Below are positions 51,494 to 61,235 of a stretch of DNA of 64,000 nucleotides, one piece after another. The DNA lies in NCBI RefSeq assembly GCF_900079725.1, contig NZ_LT599032.1, positions 494,948 to 558,947 on the forward strand, in the 5' to 3' direction. Source of the DNA: an uncultured Dysgonomonas sp. Lineage in GTDB: Bacteria; Bacteroidota; Bacteroidia; Bacteroidales; Dysgonomonadaceae. Position 1 is the first letter of the stretch. Every line of letters begins with the position of its first letter. A program made the translations under genes and the position numbers. Under the pieces are notes generated by a model that was not told where the DNA came from, made no database searches, and saw only the letters and a program-made list of their open reading frames with translations.

Positions 51494-54103
51494 TCAAAAT
51501 CCCATTCCTAAACCAAACATAAAACGGAAATCATCTCCCGAACCAAACCATGAATATTTAGTGGTTATTTTATTGATTATGGTTACCCACGCACCCCCAC
51601 CATAAGAGGCATGCCATTTTTTTGAAGATTCGTGCGGATACCACACCCGGCCAAAATCGAATCCTGCAAATAAACCATATTTAAGGGGAGTAAACGGATT
51701 CTTTATTTTTCCCATATCTATGCGTAAATCTGAATACTGATAGTAAGATTGTCTGCCGATAAACCGACTATCACGATACCCACGCAATTCGGTAGAAGCC
51801 GATTGATAAAACTCATACTTATCATTAAAAATGACTTTACCTTTCAGATTCGTAGCCCAGGTAATCCTGTCGGTAAGCTTAACATTGAGTGCCAGATCGA
51901 GTTCTGTATAAGGGAAATTGCGTTCCGGATGAAGAATATTCATCTTCCATCCGGCAGTAAATGACCCGGTAAAAGTAGGAACAATATTGGAAATCTTCTT
52001 ATCTAATTCATACGACACACTCAAATCTGCAAAGTAACGGGTATCGAATATGGAATAATCATTATTGTAGTATTCATTGATATACCTGCCGTCGACTTCT
52101 TTTACTTTAAATATTTCGAATGCGGTTGATAATATGAGCTGATGATCTTTCGCCAGCGTATAATGAAAGGATGGAGACAACGAATATTGCCCCACCTTCA
52201 CTCGATTATATACTTTCTTTTCATCTTTAAATCCATCTGTATTGTTCCCAAATCCAAAGAAGTTGGAGAAGTTTGTCGGAGAACCGACAAAGGCGTCTAA
52301 ATAAATACTTTTGCGATCGTCGTACATCGGGAAAATACCTTTATACATAAATCCTTTCAGATAGTTATAACCTATACGGTGCTGATACGAAAAAGGGGAG
52401 CGTTTCAGTCCGTAACGGGTATATGTTACAAAACTACCTAAGCTCAGCCCCCAGTCAGAGTCATATACTCCCCACGGACTGAACGAAACACTATTGTAGC
52501 GCGTCTTTTCATAATCATAATCATGTATCTTATCATTGTCCGTGATGATCACCTTCGCATCCTTAACAGAGTCTAATCCCTGTTTTTGAGAATTATATCC
52601 AAGTATTTTTATTTTACTCTCAGATTGCATACTATACCTGTTATCTCCTTTTCCTCCCAAGACATACAATGGTATCTTATTTCTTTTATTCCCCTTCACT
52701 TCGAAGCTGTCATCTCCATTCAAGCCGTACAACCATATTTCCCTTGAGTTTCTTTTCGTGTATCTGTGCCTGAACACAAGTTTATCAGTATTTCTGTTAT
52801 ATATGTCGACCTGTATACTGTCTCGATGAAATTTATCTATTATAAACTTATCATTATTATTCGTACCGGTTATTACAGGATTGAACTGCAATTCTTTATA
52901 ATATTCCATTGCAATCTCATCGAGTTTATCCCTTCGTTTCTTTAATTTCTGCTTGATCTTATTTATTTCCTCGCATTGTATTTCTTTAGGTAATCGGGCA
53001 AAAGCATAATCTACTACACTGTCAGTCAATAAGTTTTTCAGATATTGCGACTGCCGGAGCCAGTCTTTCTGTTCACTTTGGGCAGTCAGAGCCACATCAA
53101 GCGTAAAACCCAATTTATTGAACTTTTTCAGATTGCTGATATGATCTTTATAGTCAGATATAAAACCGAGAGAAAGTACACTCAACATTTGACCTGTCAG
53201 CAAGCCATCCACTTTCATAAAAGCATGGCTACGATCTATAACAATAGGTTTATACACAATCTTATCATCCGCTACACTTCTCTGCCAGTTCCAGTTCTCA
53301 GGTGTCTTGTTCCAGTCTCCGATCAGCATATCAAATAAACGTTCACGGATATAAAGATCCTGATCAACAACATGAGACTTATCATCTTGCAATTTTTTCA
53401 GCAGATCACCTGTGCTAATGATATCTTTTCTTGTGGCAAGATCAGGGACATTCATTATACTTACAAGCTTATCCTGAATTTCCGTACCATCTACAATAGT
53501 ATCAGACGTAGCATTACGGGCAATATAATAAAGGCGTGGATTATTTGAATTCAAATCCAAAACTTTAGCCATATAGTCGGAAGCTATAAATGTATATGGA
53601 TTTACAATAGTATATGCATCTCCTATAAAACTATCGAGATACGTATCCTTAAAATCATCTTTATTATACATTTCCTGGAAGAACTCGGATTGAAGAAAGC
53701 TGGACGATCCGCTCAAAGGCTTCACCAGATAGTTTCGACCATTTTTATCAACCATATAAAGCCCATGAAATTCCGGGGCCTGACCCGTCACTTCGAGGGT
53801 TCCGAAGAGGGAATTCAGGGTAGAAGAACCCACCGAAACAGGAATCGTATATAACTCTCTGTAATGTTTTCCCCATACAAAGTCATAAACGCAGTTCCGG
53901 TTTTTCTTCTGCTGTGAATAAATGGATTTCCGTATTGTATCGCCCGAATATAAGGGAATTGTATCATTATTAGCCCCTCCCGTCTGTGCCGACAAGATTG
54001 CAGGCAAAAATAACTGAGATATCGAAAAGATAAATAATAATATAGCTATATATTCTTTGTTGTGTTTCGACAAATTATTCACGATTAAGTATTTCTTATA
54101 CAT
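51494..54103 (-). CDS. Outer-membrane beta-barrel protein with a periplasmic kinase-like region
   Basis: The 869-residue protein has a signal peptide near residues 18-39. Residues of about 75-300 resemble a region seen before BamA-type barrels in Bacteroidetes: HYRELYTIPVSV, ERLFDMLIGDWNKTPENWNW (255-274) and IDRSHAF (289-295). The paired Asp263/Asn270 and Asp290 recall the catalytic and metal loops of HipA/CotH-like kinases. From about 530 on it is a barrel of alternating strands that ends in GLGMGF with a terminal Phe. Homologs I recall are sometimes fused to metallophosphoesterases. Substrate unknown. Confidence 0.7.
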   Translation of the reverse strand: MYKKYLIVNNLSKHNKEYIAILLFIFSISQLFLPAILSAQTGGANNDTIPLYSGDTIRKSIYSQQKKNRNCVYDFVWGKHYRELYTIPVSVGSSTLNSLFGTLEVTGQAPEFHGLYMVDKNGRNYLVKPLSGSSSFLQSEFFQEMYNKDDFKDTYLDSFIGDAYTIVNPYTFIASDYMAKVLDLNSNNPRLYYIARNATSDTIVDGTEIQDKLVSIMNVPDLATRKDIISTGDLLKKLQDDKSHVVDQDLYIRERLFDMLIGDWNKTPENWNWQRSVADDKIVYKPIVIDRSHAFMKVDGLLTGQMLSVLSLGFISDYKDHISNLKKFNKLGFTLDVALTAQSEQKDWLRQSQYLKNLLTDSVVDYAFARLPKEIQCEEINKIKQKLKKRRDKLDEIAMEYYKELQFNPVITGTNNNDKFIIDKFHRDSIQVDIYNRNTDKLVFRHRYTKRNSREIWLYGLNGDDSFEVKGNKRNKIPLYVLGGKGDNRYSMQSESKIKILGYNSQKQGLDSVKDAKVIITDNDKIHDYDYEKTRYNSVSFSPWGVYDSDWGLSLGSFVTYTRYGLKRSPFSYQHRIGYNYLKGFMYKGIFPMYDDRKSIYLDAFVGSPTNFSNFFGFGNNTDGFKDEKKVYNRVKVGQYSLSPSFHYTLAKDHQLILSTAFEIFKVKEVDGRYINEYYNNDYSIFDTRYFADLSVSYELDKKISNIVPTFTGSFTAGWKMNILHPERNFPYTELDLALNVKLTDRITWATNLKGKVIFNDKYEFYQSASTELRGYRDSRFIGRQSYYQYSDLRIDMGKIKNPFTPLKYGLFAGFDFGRVWYPHESSKKWHASYGGGAWVTIINKITTKYSWFGSGDDFRFMFGLGMGF

Positions 54104-54557
54104 ATTAAATAACCAAAGTTACTATTAATAGAGACTAACACCCTAGATGCTACGGCAAAAAAAATTGAAACAACGATTCTAATTAAAATTAAACTTTCTA
54201 ATAAAGCTGGATCAACTTATCTTTAAGCTACTATTAAATAAAACGCATTAAAAGAACAAAAATTATCAATCACTTGTTCTGCCATTTTAAGTTAATACAT
54301 TATATCTTCACGAAAAATGATTAAAAACAAGAAAACTGTATGTTAATTAACATAATTGATATACTTATATATAAATCAAATGTTAATATAGTTATCCATT
54401 GATTTATTTATTGATTACTAGCAATTTATTTATATCAATATTTAACATTTGATCGATATTTTTTAGTTGTCTATGCAATCAGTTACAAAAAAACATATAT
54501 CTTTGCAGTGTCAAAAACGAAAAAAAATTATAAAACATTTACAAAAACAGAAGAGTA
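54104..54557. other. Long AT-rich intergenic stretch before the sigma factor gene
   Basis: No gene in 454 bases. A box TATCTTTG at 54498-54505 matches the -7 consensus TAnnTTTG and lies 53 bases before the sigma factor ATG, but no TTTG-like -33 box stands at the expected distance. The gene may be activated or read by an alternative sigma factor. Confidence 0.45.
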
Positions 54558-55067
54558 ATGGAAACTAGCAAACAGACACTGGAACACAACTTGGTACAGA
54601 TGCAAAGCAACATGTTAAACTACGCATTAACCCTGACAACCAACCGTGATGACGCTAAAGATCTTACTCAAGAAACTACACTGAAAGCCTTGAGTAATAT
54701 AGACAAGTATTACGATAATGTCAATTTCAAAGGATGGGTTTTTACTATAATGCACAATCTGTTCATAAACAATTACCGCCGCGTAGTACGCACACAAACG
54801 GTTTTAGACAACTCTGACAGCCTGTACCAATTAAATATGCCGCAGGAATCAGGCTTCGATTCCCCTGAAGGCTCTTTCACATACCATGAAATAATGAATG
54901 TCCTGGACACTTTCAATGACGATTACAAAACGCCGTTTTCTATGTATTTTACAGGATTCAAGTATGATGAAATAGCCAAATCATTAAACTTGCCGCTAGG
55001 TACAGTAAAAAGCCGGATATTTTTTGCACGAAAAAGGCTGCAGGAGATTCTGAAAGATTATAAATAA
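54558..55067 (+). CDS. ECF-type RNA polymerase sigma factor
   Basis: The 169-residue protein has region 2 (LNYALTLTTNRDDAKDLTQE, then FKGWVFTIMHNLFINNYRR) and region 4 (YDEIAKSLNLPLGTVKSRIFFARKRL). No anti-sigma gene is adjacent; the large membrane protein at 51494 diverges from it. The target genes are not known. Confidence 0.92.
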   Translation: METSKQTLEHNLVQMQSNMLNYALTLTTNRDDAKDLTQETTLKALSNIDKYYDNVNFKGWVFTIMHNLFINNYRRVVRTQTVLDNSDSLYQLNMPQESGFDSPEGSFTYHEIMNVLDTFNDDYKTPFSMYFTGFKYDEIAKSLNLPLGTVKSRIFFARKRLQEILKDYK

Positions 55068-55111
55068 TTTAGTAAGTAAGCAAATAAGTAAGTATTAGTT
55101 AAGTCTTGAAG

Positions 55112-55140
55112 CCTTCCGGATACCCCCGGAAGGTTTTTTT
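55112..55140 (+). terminator. Intrinsic terminator after the sigma factor gene
   Basis: CCTTCCGG and CCGGAAGG form a perfect eight-base-pair stem with loop ATACCC, followed by seven T. Confidence 0.92.
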
Positions 55141-55333
55141 CATATTTACGAAGCAACAACATATACCTTTTTATGCAAACAGTACACAACAGATAGAATC
55201 ACTTTTTGAAACACCTTCTCCGTCAAGGACTTTTTCTGACAGTTTTAAACCCTAATACAAATAATTTTCGTAAATTTATAGCCAGTTAAAGATACTAAGT
55301 ATTAATCGGTCTGGGCAAAAGACAATTGATTAT

Positions 55334-56338
55334 ATGAAAAATGATTTTAACAAAAAAATCGTATCTGTATTTAACTCATACTTCCCTCAAGCAAAAGAAC
55401 TTGCGCACTATTTAATGGACATCCTCGATTTGAGCCGCGAATCAGTTTACCGCCGGCTCAGAAGCGAAGTACCTTTCTCGTTTGAGGAAATTTGTATAGT
55501 TGCGCAGGATTTGGACTTATCGATAGATAAGCTTATCGGATTAAAAAATACAGATACGGCGCACTTTGATCTGAAGATGCACCAATGGGTAAAACCGGAA
55601 GACGTTTTTTTGGAAATTCTACAAGATAATATAGAAATCATGTGGAAGCTTCAAAAGGTCGACACATTCAGAATGTATTTTGTATTGAACAGACTTCCAT
55701 TTTGTTTTACGCTAACACAGAAAATCCTATCAAAATTCTACTATTATAAGTGGTGTGTAAATGTACTGAAAGGTGATGTAGATTGTAATTTCAGTAACTT
55801 TACCGTTCCGGACATAGTATATGAAAAGCACCAGCAATATATAATGAATGACAACTTACTGACCGGTGAGATGATCATGATATTAGATGAGAATATATTT
55901 CTTTATATGATAAAGGAAATCGACTATTTCCGGAGGCGCGGTTTACTCAACAACAACGATCTGATGGATTTACAACAAGGATTATCACAGGTTGTAGACA
56001 GGATGGAACTTATGGTACGGACAGGCACCGGCAGCAGTGGTGCAAAAATACGTATCTACTTATCTGCTATAGACATAGAACCTAGTTATTTATATGCTGA
56101 ATACGGAGACAAGGTTTCCGTCAGTTTTTGGTCTCCACAAGCAGAACTGGCAACTACCCACAATCCGGTGTTTTGTGCACAAAAAAAGGAGTGGATCGAA
56201 TCCCTTACCAGATACACAACCCTCATCTCTCAGTGTAATGAAATGGAACAAACGTCTTTTTTTAGCACGCAGCGTTCTCTTATCAATGCCATGGGGGCAG
56301 GAATACCTACAATAAAACAAGAGGTATTGTATAGATAA
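55334..56338 (+). CDS. Helix-turn-helix regulator, Bacteroidetes type
   Basis: The 334-residue protein starts with a helix-turn-helix (MDILDLSRESVYRRLRSEVPFS, helices about residues 28-50, divided here by the turn) and continues with a long helical domain with no known motif. It probably regulates a nearby or distant operon; no ligand site is visible. Confidence 0.7.
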   Translation: MKNDFNKKIVSVFNSYFPQAKELAHYLMDILDLSRESVYRRLRSEVPFSFEEICIVAQDLDLSIDKLIGLKNTDTAHFDLKMHQWVKPEDVFLEILQDNIEIMWKLQKVDTFRMYFVLNRLPFCFTLTQKILSKFYYYKWCVNVLKGDVDCNFSNFTVPDIVYEKHQQYIMNDNLLTGEMIMILDENIFLYMIKEIDYFRRRGLLNNNDLMDLQQGLSQVVDRMELMVRTGTGSSGAKIRIYLSAIDIEPSYLYAEYGDKVSVSFWSPQAELATTHNPVFCAQKKEWIESLTRYTTLISQCNEMEQTSFFSTQRSLINAMGAGIPTIKQEVLYR

Positions 56339-56548
56339 TTTTATATATAAGTCAGATGATGCCACTTTACTTTCATTTAAGAATGTGGACTCAGGCTCCC
56401 GCTTCGTGATTACGGAAGAGAAAGTTTAAAGTAAATTATGGAATCGGGTCATATCGTACTCTATATATAAGCTTATATTCAAATTACAATGTACACTGAT
56501 AGAACATTTATCGTATATTTGAAATATTATCATACAAACTCATTGCCA

Positions 56549-57094
56549 ATGCAAAAAAGAGAAACCGACATAGTATACTATTCGAACAAAAGACAGGACT
56601 ATATTTTCGGTACTATCTTTTTATTCATTACATGTGCCTTTATTATCTTTTCATTTCTTTTCATTTCTGACGGAATCAAAGCAGTCCGCATCGAGTCGGC
56701 AAAAGACAGTACAATTGGTTCTATAGCAGGATTTGTGCTTATTTCCTTATTATTTGTAACAATAACAATGTTGTTTGGGATAAGAGCTTATGCCAACCTT
56801 TTCAAGAAAATAGAAATAGCCCGTCTTGCGGACGATGGCCTGTTTTTCTCCGAAATGAAGGGACAGATGCAAATTCACAAAAACTATGTCGCATATGCTA
56901 ATATAGGCAGGGCATACATAAAAAAAAATAAATTAACAGGCTCGACGGTTATCATAGAGAGTAACGATGAAATACCCGTACCACTGGGCTATATAAACAC
57001 TTTCTTATCGCTGGCAAACAAAGAAGCTCTTATAGAAAGTATAAATGAGCGCGTAAATACAACATCAGCATCAGCGCTAACTCAACCCGAATAA
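56549..57094 (+). CDS. Membrane protein of the STM3941 type (PH-like)
   Basis: With the start at 56549 the product has 181 residues. Two membrane helices (IFGTIFLFITCAFIIFSF; IAGFVLISLLFVTITMLF) are followed by a cytosolic beta-rich domain with IPVPLGYINTF, as in the STM3941/PH-like family. A frame starting 20 codons earlier exists, but the internal ATG is preferred. Confidence 0.6.
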   Translation: MQKRETDIVYYSNKRQDYIFGTIFLFITCAFIIFSFLFISDGIKAVRIESAKDSTIGSIAGFVLISLLFVTITMLFGIRAYANLFKKIEIARLADDGLFFSEMKGQMQIHKNYVAYANIGRAYIKKNKLTGSTVIIESNDEIPVPLGYINTFLSLANKEALIESINERVNTTSASALTQPE

Positions 57095-57106
57095 CGCCCC
57101 CACCCT

Positions 57107-57913
57107 ATGGACATACTTACCCACGCCCTGTCAGGAACAGCCGTAGCAACCTGTGCTTCAACCTTCGTTAAGACGACACCCTTAAGAAAAGCAAAAATAA
57201 TACTGGCCGGTACTCTTGGCGGAATGCTTCCCGATATAGATGCCATCAGCATGTGGTCGCGTTTCGATACTACATTGGGTGAATTCTTCGGGCTCTCTGA
57301 CACTGGCAAAGTTGTCTATAGCAGTAAATTCTGGTATTCGCATCATGCATTCTTTCACTCGTTGCCGGCCAGTATCGTTCTAGGGATACTACTTATCGTT
57401 AGCATTTATCTTATACAGAAATCATTAAAGAATAAAGATCTACATTTTACCGGTTTTATGAAAGACCATTCGATCTACTTCATAACCTTCGTTCTGGGTT
57501 TCTGGGCGCATCTGGCAGGAGATCTGCCTACTCCCGCTTCGGCTTGGGGAGGAATAGCGCTCTGCTGGCCGGGAGAAAACTATACCGGGGGATATGGGAA
57601 GATATGGTGGTGGAATAATTATGATATATTTCTGCTAATTACATGCTGTATTATCATTAATCTTATTATCTCCGTATTCAAAATCCTGAAGAATAAATCA
57701 AAGATAATTACCTCTACAGTCATATCTCTTACTTTCATCTTTATACTTATACAGATAAATAGCCGGCAATATGATTATGCCTATACAAAAAGTACAACAG
57801 CAATTTATGCCGAAATGGAACAAAACTCAAAAAAAGAGCAGGAACGTATATTGGGGAAACACCTGTATAAATTGATGGATAAATTTGATCGCAGATTGAA
57901 AATTCACTTTTAA
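57107..57913 (+). CDS. YdjM-like membrane-bound metal-dependent hydrolase
   Basis: The 268-residue protein opens MDILTHALSGTAVA, then GTLGGMLPDIDAI, and later WYSHHAFFHSLPAS and GFWAHLAGDLPT. The conserved His and Asp residues of the YdjM family are all present, between several membrane helices. It follows the PH-like gene by 12 bases. Substrate unknown. Confidence 0.85.
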   Translation: MDILTHALSGTAVATCASTFVKTTPLRKAKIILAGTLGGMLPDIDAISMWSRFDTTLGEFFGLSDTGKVVYSSKFWYSHHAFFHSLPASIVLGILLIVSIYLIQKSLKNKDLHFTGFMKDHSIYFITFVLGFWAHLAGDLPTPASAWGGIALCWPGENYTGGYGKIWWWNNYDIFLLITCCIIINLIISVFKILKNKSKIITSTVISLTFIFILIQINSRQYDYAYTKSTTAIYAEMEQNSKKEQERILGKHLYKLMDKFDRRLKIHF

Positions 57914-58111
57914 ATTCTCCTATTTAAAAGGTCGGATAATGTTAACAGAAATTAAAAACAAGAACAGCCCCACCAAACGGACATCTGATTTACAGCACAA
58001 TAATAGCACCTCAATATTTTAACACTGTTAATTCGAAATATACAGCGAACATTTTACCCTTATAATGGTTTTATGTTTGTGTAGTTTTGTAAAGTTTGTG
58101 TTAAAGTTGGG

Positions 58112-58144
58112 AAAGTCAGCGATGTGATGTTGCGGACTTTTTCG
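58112..58144 (+). terminator. Probable intrinsic terminator
   Basis: AAAGTC and GACTTT, with inner GC/GC, form a hairpin followed by TTCGTTTT. It lies 200 bases past the YdjM-like gene. The bases before it (TTTGTGTAGTTTTGTAAAGTT region, 58074-58097) look like the A/C-rich leaders of the prophage when read on the minus strand. Confidence 0.6.
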
Positions 58145-58165
58145 TTTTATATAAGTAAGGATGAT

Positions 58166-59191
58166 CTAATCCTTTTTTTTCAGTTTTTCTACAAATTCAT
58201 CTACTATAGTCTCCGGGGTAGCCCATGAGGTAATAAATCTTACAGCTGTTTGCTTTTCGTCCACAATACTCCATACCAGGCACCCATAATTATCCTGCAT
58301 ATACTTTAGTAATTCGTTTGGTAATATCGGAAAAATCTGGTTCGTATCCGAATCAATAAGTAGAGAAAATCCTTTTGCTTTGAATGCAGCGGCCATTTTT
58401 GCCGCCATACGATTGGCATGGTCTGCCAGATTAAAGATCAAGTTATCCCGCAACAGCTGATCGAACTGTATTCCCATTGCCCGGCCTTTTGCAGTAAGTG
58501 CCCCCCGCTGCTTAAGATGGAATTTGAAATCTTTCTTCAATTCAGGATTTGTTATCACAACAGCCTCGCCAAGTAATGCTCCGCATTTAGTACCTCCAAT
58601 ATAAAACACATCGGTCAGTGCTGCTATATCTGCCAAAGCCATATCGTTAGAGGGGGCGGTCAAAGCCATCGGCAATCTGGCCCCGTCCATAAACAAGATA
58701 AGATCGTTAGCCTTACAAAACACATATAAATCAGTTAGTTCTTGTTTTGTATATACTGTCCCCAGCTCTGTAGAATTTGATATATATACGACCCTCGTAC
58801 GCACCACATGATGCCCTCTTATTTTATTCAGAAACGGCTCTATATCTGCAGGGCATAATTTCCCGTTACTTGTGTGAGCTGCTTCAACCTTGTGTCCGGT
58901 AGCTTCTATAGCTCCGGCTTCATTTACATAAATATGCCCTGTGCTGGCAGCTACTACCGATTCGAAAGGGCGAAGGATAGAGCCTAATACGGTAAGGTTA
59001 GCTAAAGTCCCTCCCGAAATCATATGCACATCAGCATTACTATCGGTTAATTCCCTGATCATTCTTTCAGCATTGCGGCTATATTCATCGTCGCCATATC
59101 CAGGTTGCTGAGAATAATTACTTTTTGTCAAAGCCTCTAATATAGAGGGATGGCATCCTTCTGCATAATCGTTTGCAAAACTGTATATCAT
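58166..59191 (-). CDS. Low-specificity L-threonine aldolase
   Basis: The 341-residue PLP enzyme cleaves threonine or allo-threonine to glycine and acetaldehyde. The cofactor lysine is Lys202 in YIGGTKCGA; the phosphate-binding GGTLAN lies at 60-65 and the MDGARLP aspartate at 169. Length and sequence fit the LtaE-like family in Bacteroidetes. Confidence 0.93.
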   Translation of the reverse strand: MIYSFANDYAEGCHPSILEALTKSNYSQQPGYGDDEYSRNAERMIRELTDSNADVHMISGGTLANLTVLGSILRPFESVVAASTGHIYVNEAGAIEATGHKVEAAHTSNGKLCPADIEPFLNKIRGHHVVRTRVVYISNSTELGTVYTKQELTDLYVFCKANDLILFMDGARLPMALTAPSNDMALADIAALTDVFYIGGTKCGALLGEAVVITNPELKKDFKFHLKQRGALTAKGRAMGIQFDQLLRDNLIFNLADHANRMAAKMAAAFKAKGFSLLIDSDTNQIFPILPNELLKYMQDNYGCLVWSIVDEKQTAVRFITSWATPETIVDEFVEKLKKKD

Positions 59192-59379
59192 CTTTATTTG
59201 TAGTTATTAAGGTCACAGACCAATTCATTGATTCATTAAGTTAAATCCAATGACTAGTCAGAGATTCTAAGACTATCATTAAATATTTACTTTTACTTAA
59301 TTGCCTACAAATGTAATATCTTAACAGGAAAAAAAGGAATGTAAGGTATGAAATAAATTATATATCCAATAAATGGCAA

Positions 59380-60333
59380 TTAACCATTTGTGCTCTTTTG
59401 AGAACCGGACCCGACAAGTTGCTTTTTATACTTTCTTCCTTTCAGCAATGCGCTCAATGCCTCATCCAAATGTTCGAAAATAAAACGATAATGCAGATCG
59501 GTAAGATGCTGGGGAATTGCCCGCTGACCATCTACAACCATCGTGGCAGCCTCACTCATTACAAGTTTCATCATAAATGCAGGCATGCGAAATATACGAG
59601 GTCTATAGAGGGTAGCTGATAATATATTAGAAAAACGCTTATTTGTCACCGGATTGGGAGCTGTAAGGTTGAATATACCCTGAGCTTCGGGCATATCCAT
59701 CAGGTAGATAATGGCATTCACCATATCCTGTATATGTATCCATGATATATACTGACTACCTTTGCCAAGTGTACATCCCAAGCCCAAGCGAAAAGGCAAG
59801 GTAAGAATAGCCAACATCCCACCCTCCTTTGATAGAACGACCCCCGTACGCGATATGCAGACCCTCGTCTTGTTGCTTTGAGCTGCCAATGCCAATTCTT
59901 CCCATTTTTTGCACAATTGATGAGTAAATTCATCGTTAAACCCTGACTTCTCAGTCAAAATATTATTATCCTGCGCACCATAATACCCGATAGCCGAACC
60001 GGATATAAATACTTTAGGAGGTATGTCACTGGCTTTTATCAACTCTGTGAGCCGACGGGTTATATTCCAGCGGCTATTGCACAAACGCTCTTTCTGCTTT
60101 TTAGTCCAGCGTTTCCCGATAATAGGCTCTCCCGCCAGATTTATGACAGCATCGTACCCATCAAGAGACTTCATAGCTTGCAATGAAGTACAGAATTTTG
60201 CCTGTTTTTCGAGCTTCTTCTCAGCCTTAAGCGGATTACGGCTCAGAACCATAACATCATGGCCTTGCCTAATGAGTGTCTTAACCAAAGCTGTACCAAT
60301 CAGCCCTGTGCCTCCGGTAATAAAAATATGCAT
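59380..60333 (-). CDS. TIGR01777 family epimerase (extended SDR)
   Basis: The 317-residue protein has the Rossmann motif GGTGLIGTALV at 7-17, then DAVINLAGEPI and RWTKKQKERL, the family's typical strings, and SGSAIGYYG with the catalytic Tyr. C-terminal DUF1731 domain ends the protein. Some members act in cell division or FtsZ-related control; the substrate here is not known. Confidence 0.92.
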   Translation of the reverse strand: MHIFITGGTGLIGTALVKTLIRQGHDVMVLSRNPLKAEKKLEKQAKFCTSLQAMKSLDGYDAVINLAGEPIIGKRWTKKQKERLCNSRWNITRRLTELIKASDIPPKVFISGSAIGYYGAQDNNILTEKSGFNDEFTHQLCKKWEELALAAQSNKTRVCISRTGVVLSKEGGMLAILTLPFRLGLGCTLGKGSQYISWIHIQDMVNAIIYLMDMPEAQGIFNLTAPNPVTNKRFSNILSATLYRPRIFRMPAFMMKLVMSEAATMVVDGQRAIPQHLTDLHYRFIFEHLDEALSALLKGRKYKKQLVGSGSQKSTNG

Positions 60334-60452
60334 AGCTGTCTTTTTTTGAGCAATGAGTTACTTATCTACTATAAAACAGCAATATACATCTTAATGTTTA
60401 CCTGAGTCCGTTAATGTTTTCTTTTTTATTACGGCTTTTGATTATGAACTTT

Positions 60453-61022
60453 CTATTTTCCATAAATGTAGTCTTTCAGCTCATTCAGTTCATAGGCAAT
60501 CTGATCTTCCCATTCTTTTTGCTTAACCGGATCGCTTGCCGAATTGGTTTCCTGAGTATATTTACTTCTGCGATCGAGAAATTCCGACATCACTTTCCAG
60601 TTCAGCTCATCAGCAACCTTAGTTCCCGAGATCAACAATTTTCGATTTTCTTTTAGCGCTTTTCGGAGTTCACGAGCATACACTTCACTCAAATCGAAAA
60701 GCGTTTGCTGGTAAAGTAAATATTGTTGTACATTACCGGTAGTATCGATCTGCGAAGTCGATTTAACCATATAATTACGAACATTTTTATTGAAATTCTT
60801 ACTGACAAAGTTAAAACGGCTCACATCATAGTCGATGGCGAAATCTGCCGAAGTGGCTCCGCTTTCCAGATTCTTTGTTTTGATACCAAAATCATCAACA
60901 ATCAGCTTTTGTCTGTCATTCCAATATATTCTGTCGTCATCCTTTTTTTGAGAATAAGCAGCTGCAAAAACGAGAAGAAAAAAAGTCAGGATAAGTAGTC
61001 TTTTAGATTTTAAAAGTTCCAT
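60453..61022 (-). CDS. Secreted conserved protein, unknown
   Basis: The 189-residue protein has a signal peptide (LLILTFFLLVFAAAYS) and an exported alpha/beta domain with RIYWNDRQKLIVDDFGIK and LLYQQTLFDLSEVYAREL. The YW...L..DDF string resembles DUF922-like proteins, but I am not sure. It may be periplasmic. Confidence 0.6.
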   Translation of the reverse strand: MELLKSKRLLILTFFLLVFAAAYSQKKDDDRIYWNDRQKLIVDDFGIKTKNLESGATSADFAIDYDVSRFNFVSKNFNKNVRNYMVKSTSQIDTTGNVQQYLLYQQTLFDLSEVYARELRKALKENRKLLISGTKVADELNWKVMSEFLDRRSKYTQETNSASDPVKQKEWEDQIAYELNELKDYIYGK

Positions 61023-61235
61023 AGCGGTATCATTTTATCGTTTAACAGATAAATGTATGGAAAATGCCAATATAGCAAGGCTAAAGGTCCATTATAATTA
61101 TATTGAATAACAAAATAAAACTTATTTTTGCATACATTAAACTTGAGAAATTCTCTCTTGCACCGCAAAATCCTTTTTATATTAATTATATGCCTTTATT
61201 TACTTATCGGAAAAAGCATTGCTGTATACACCCTT

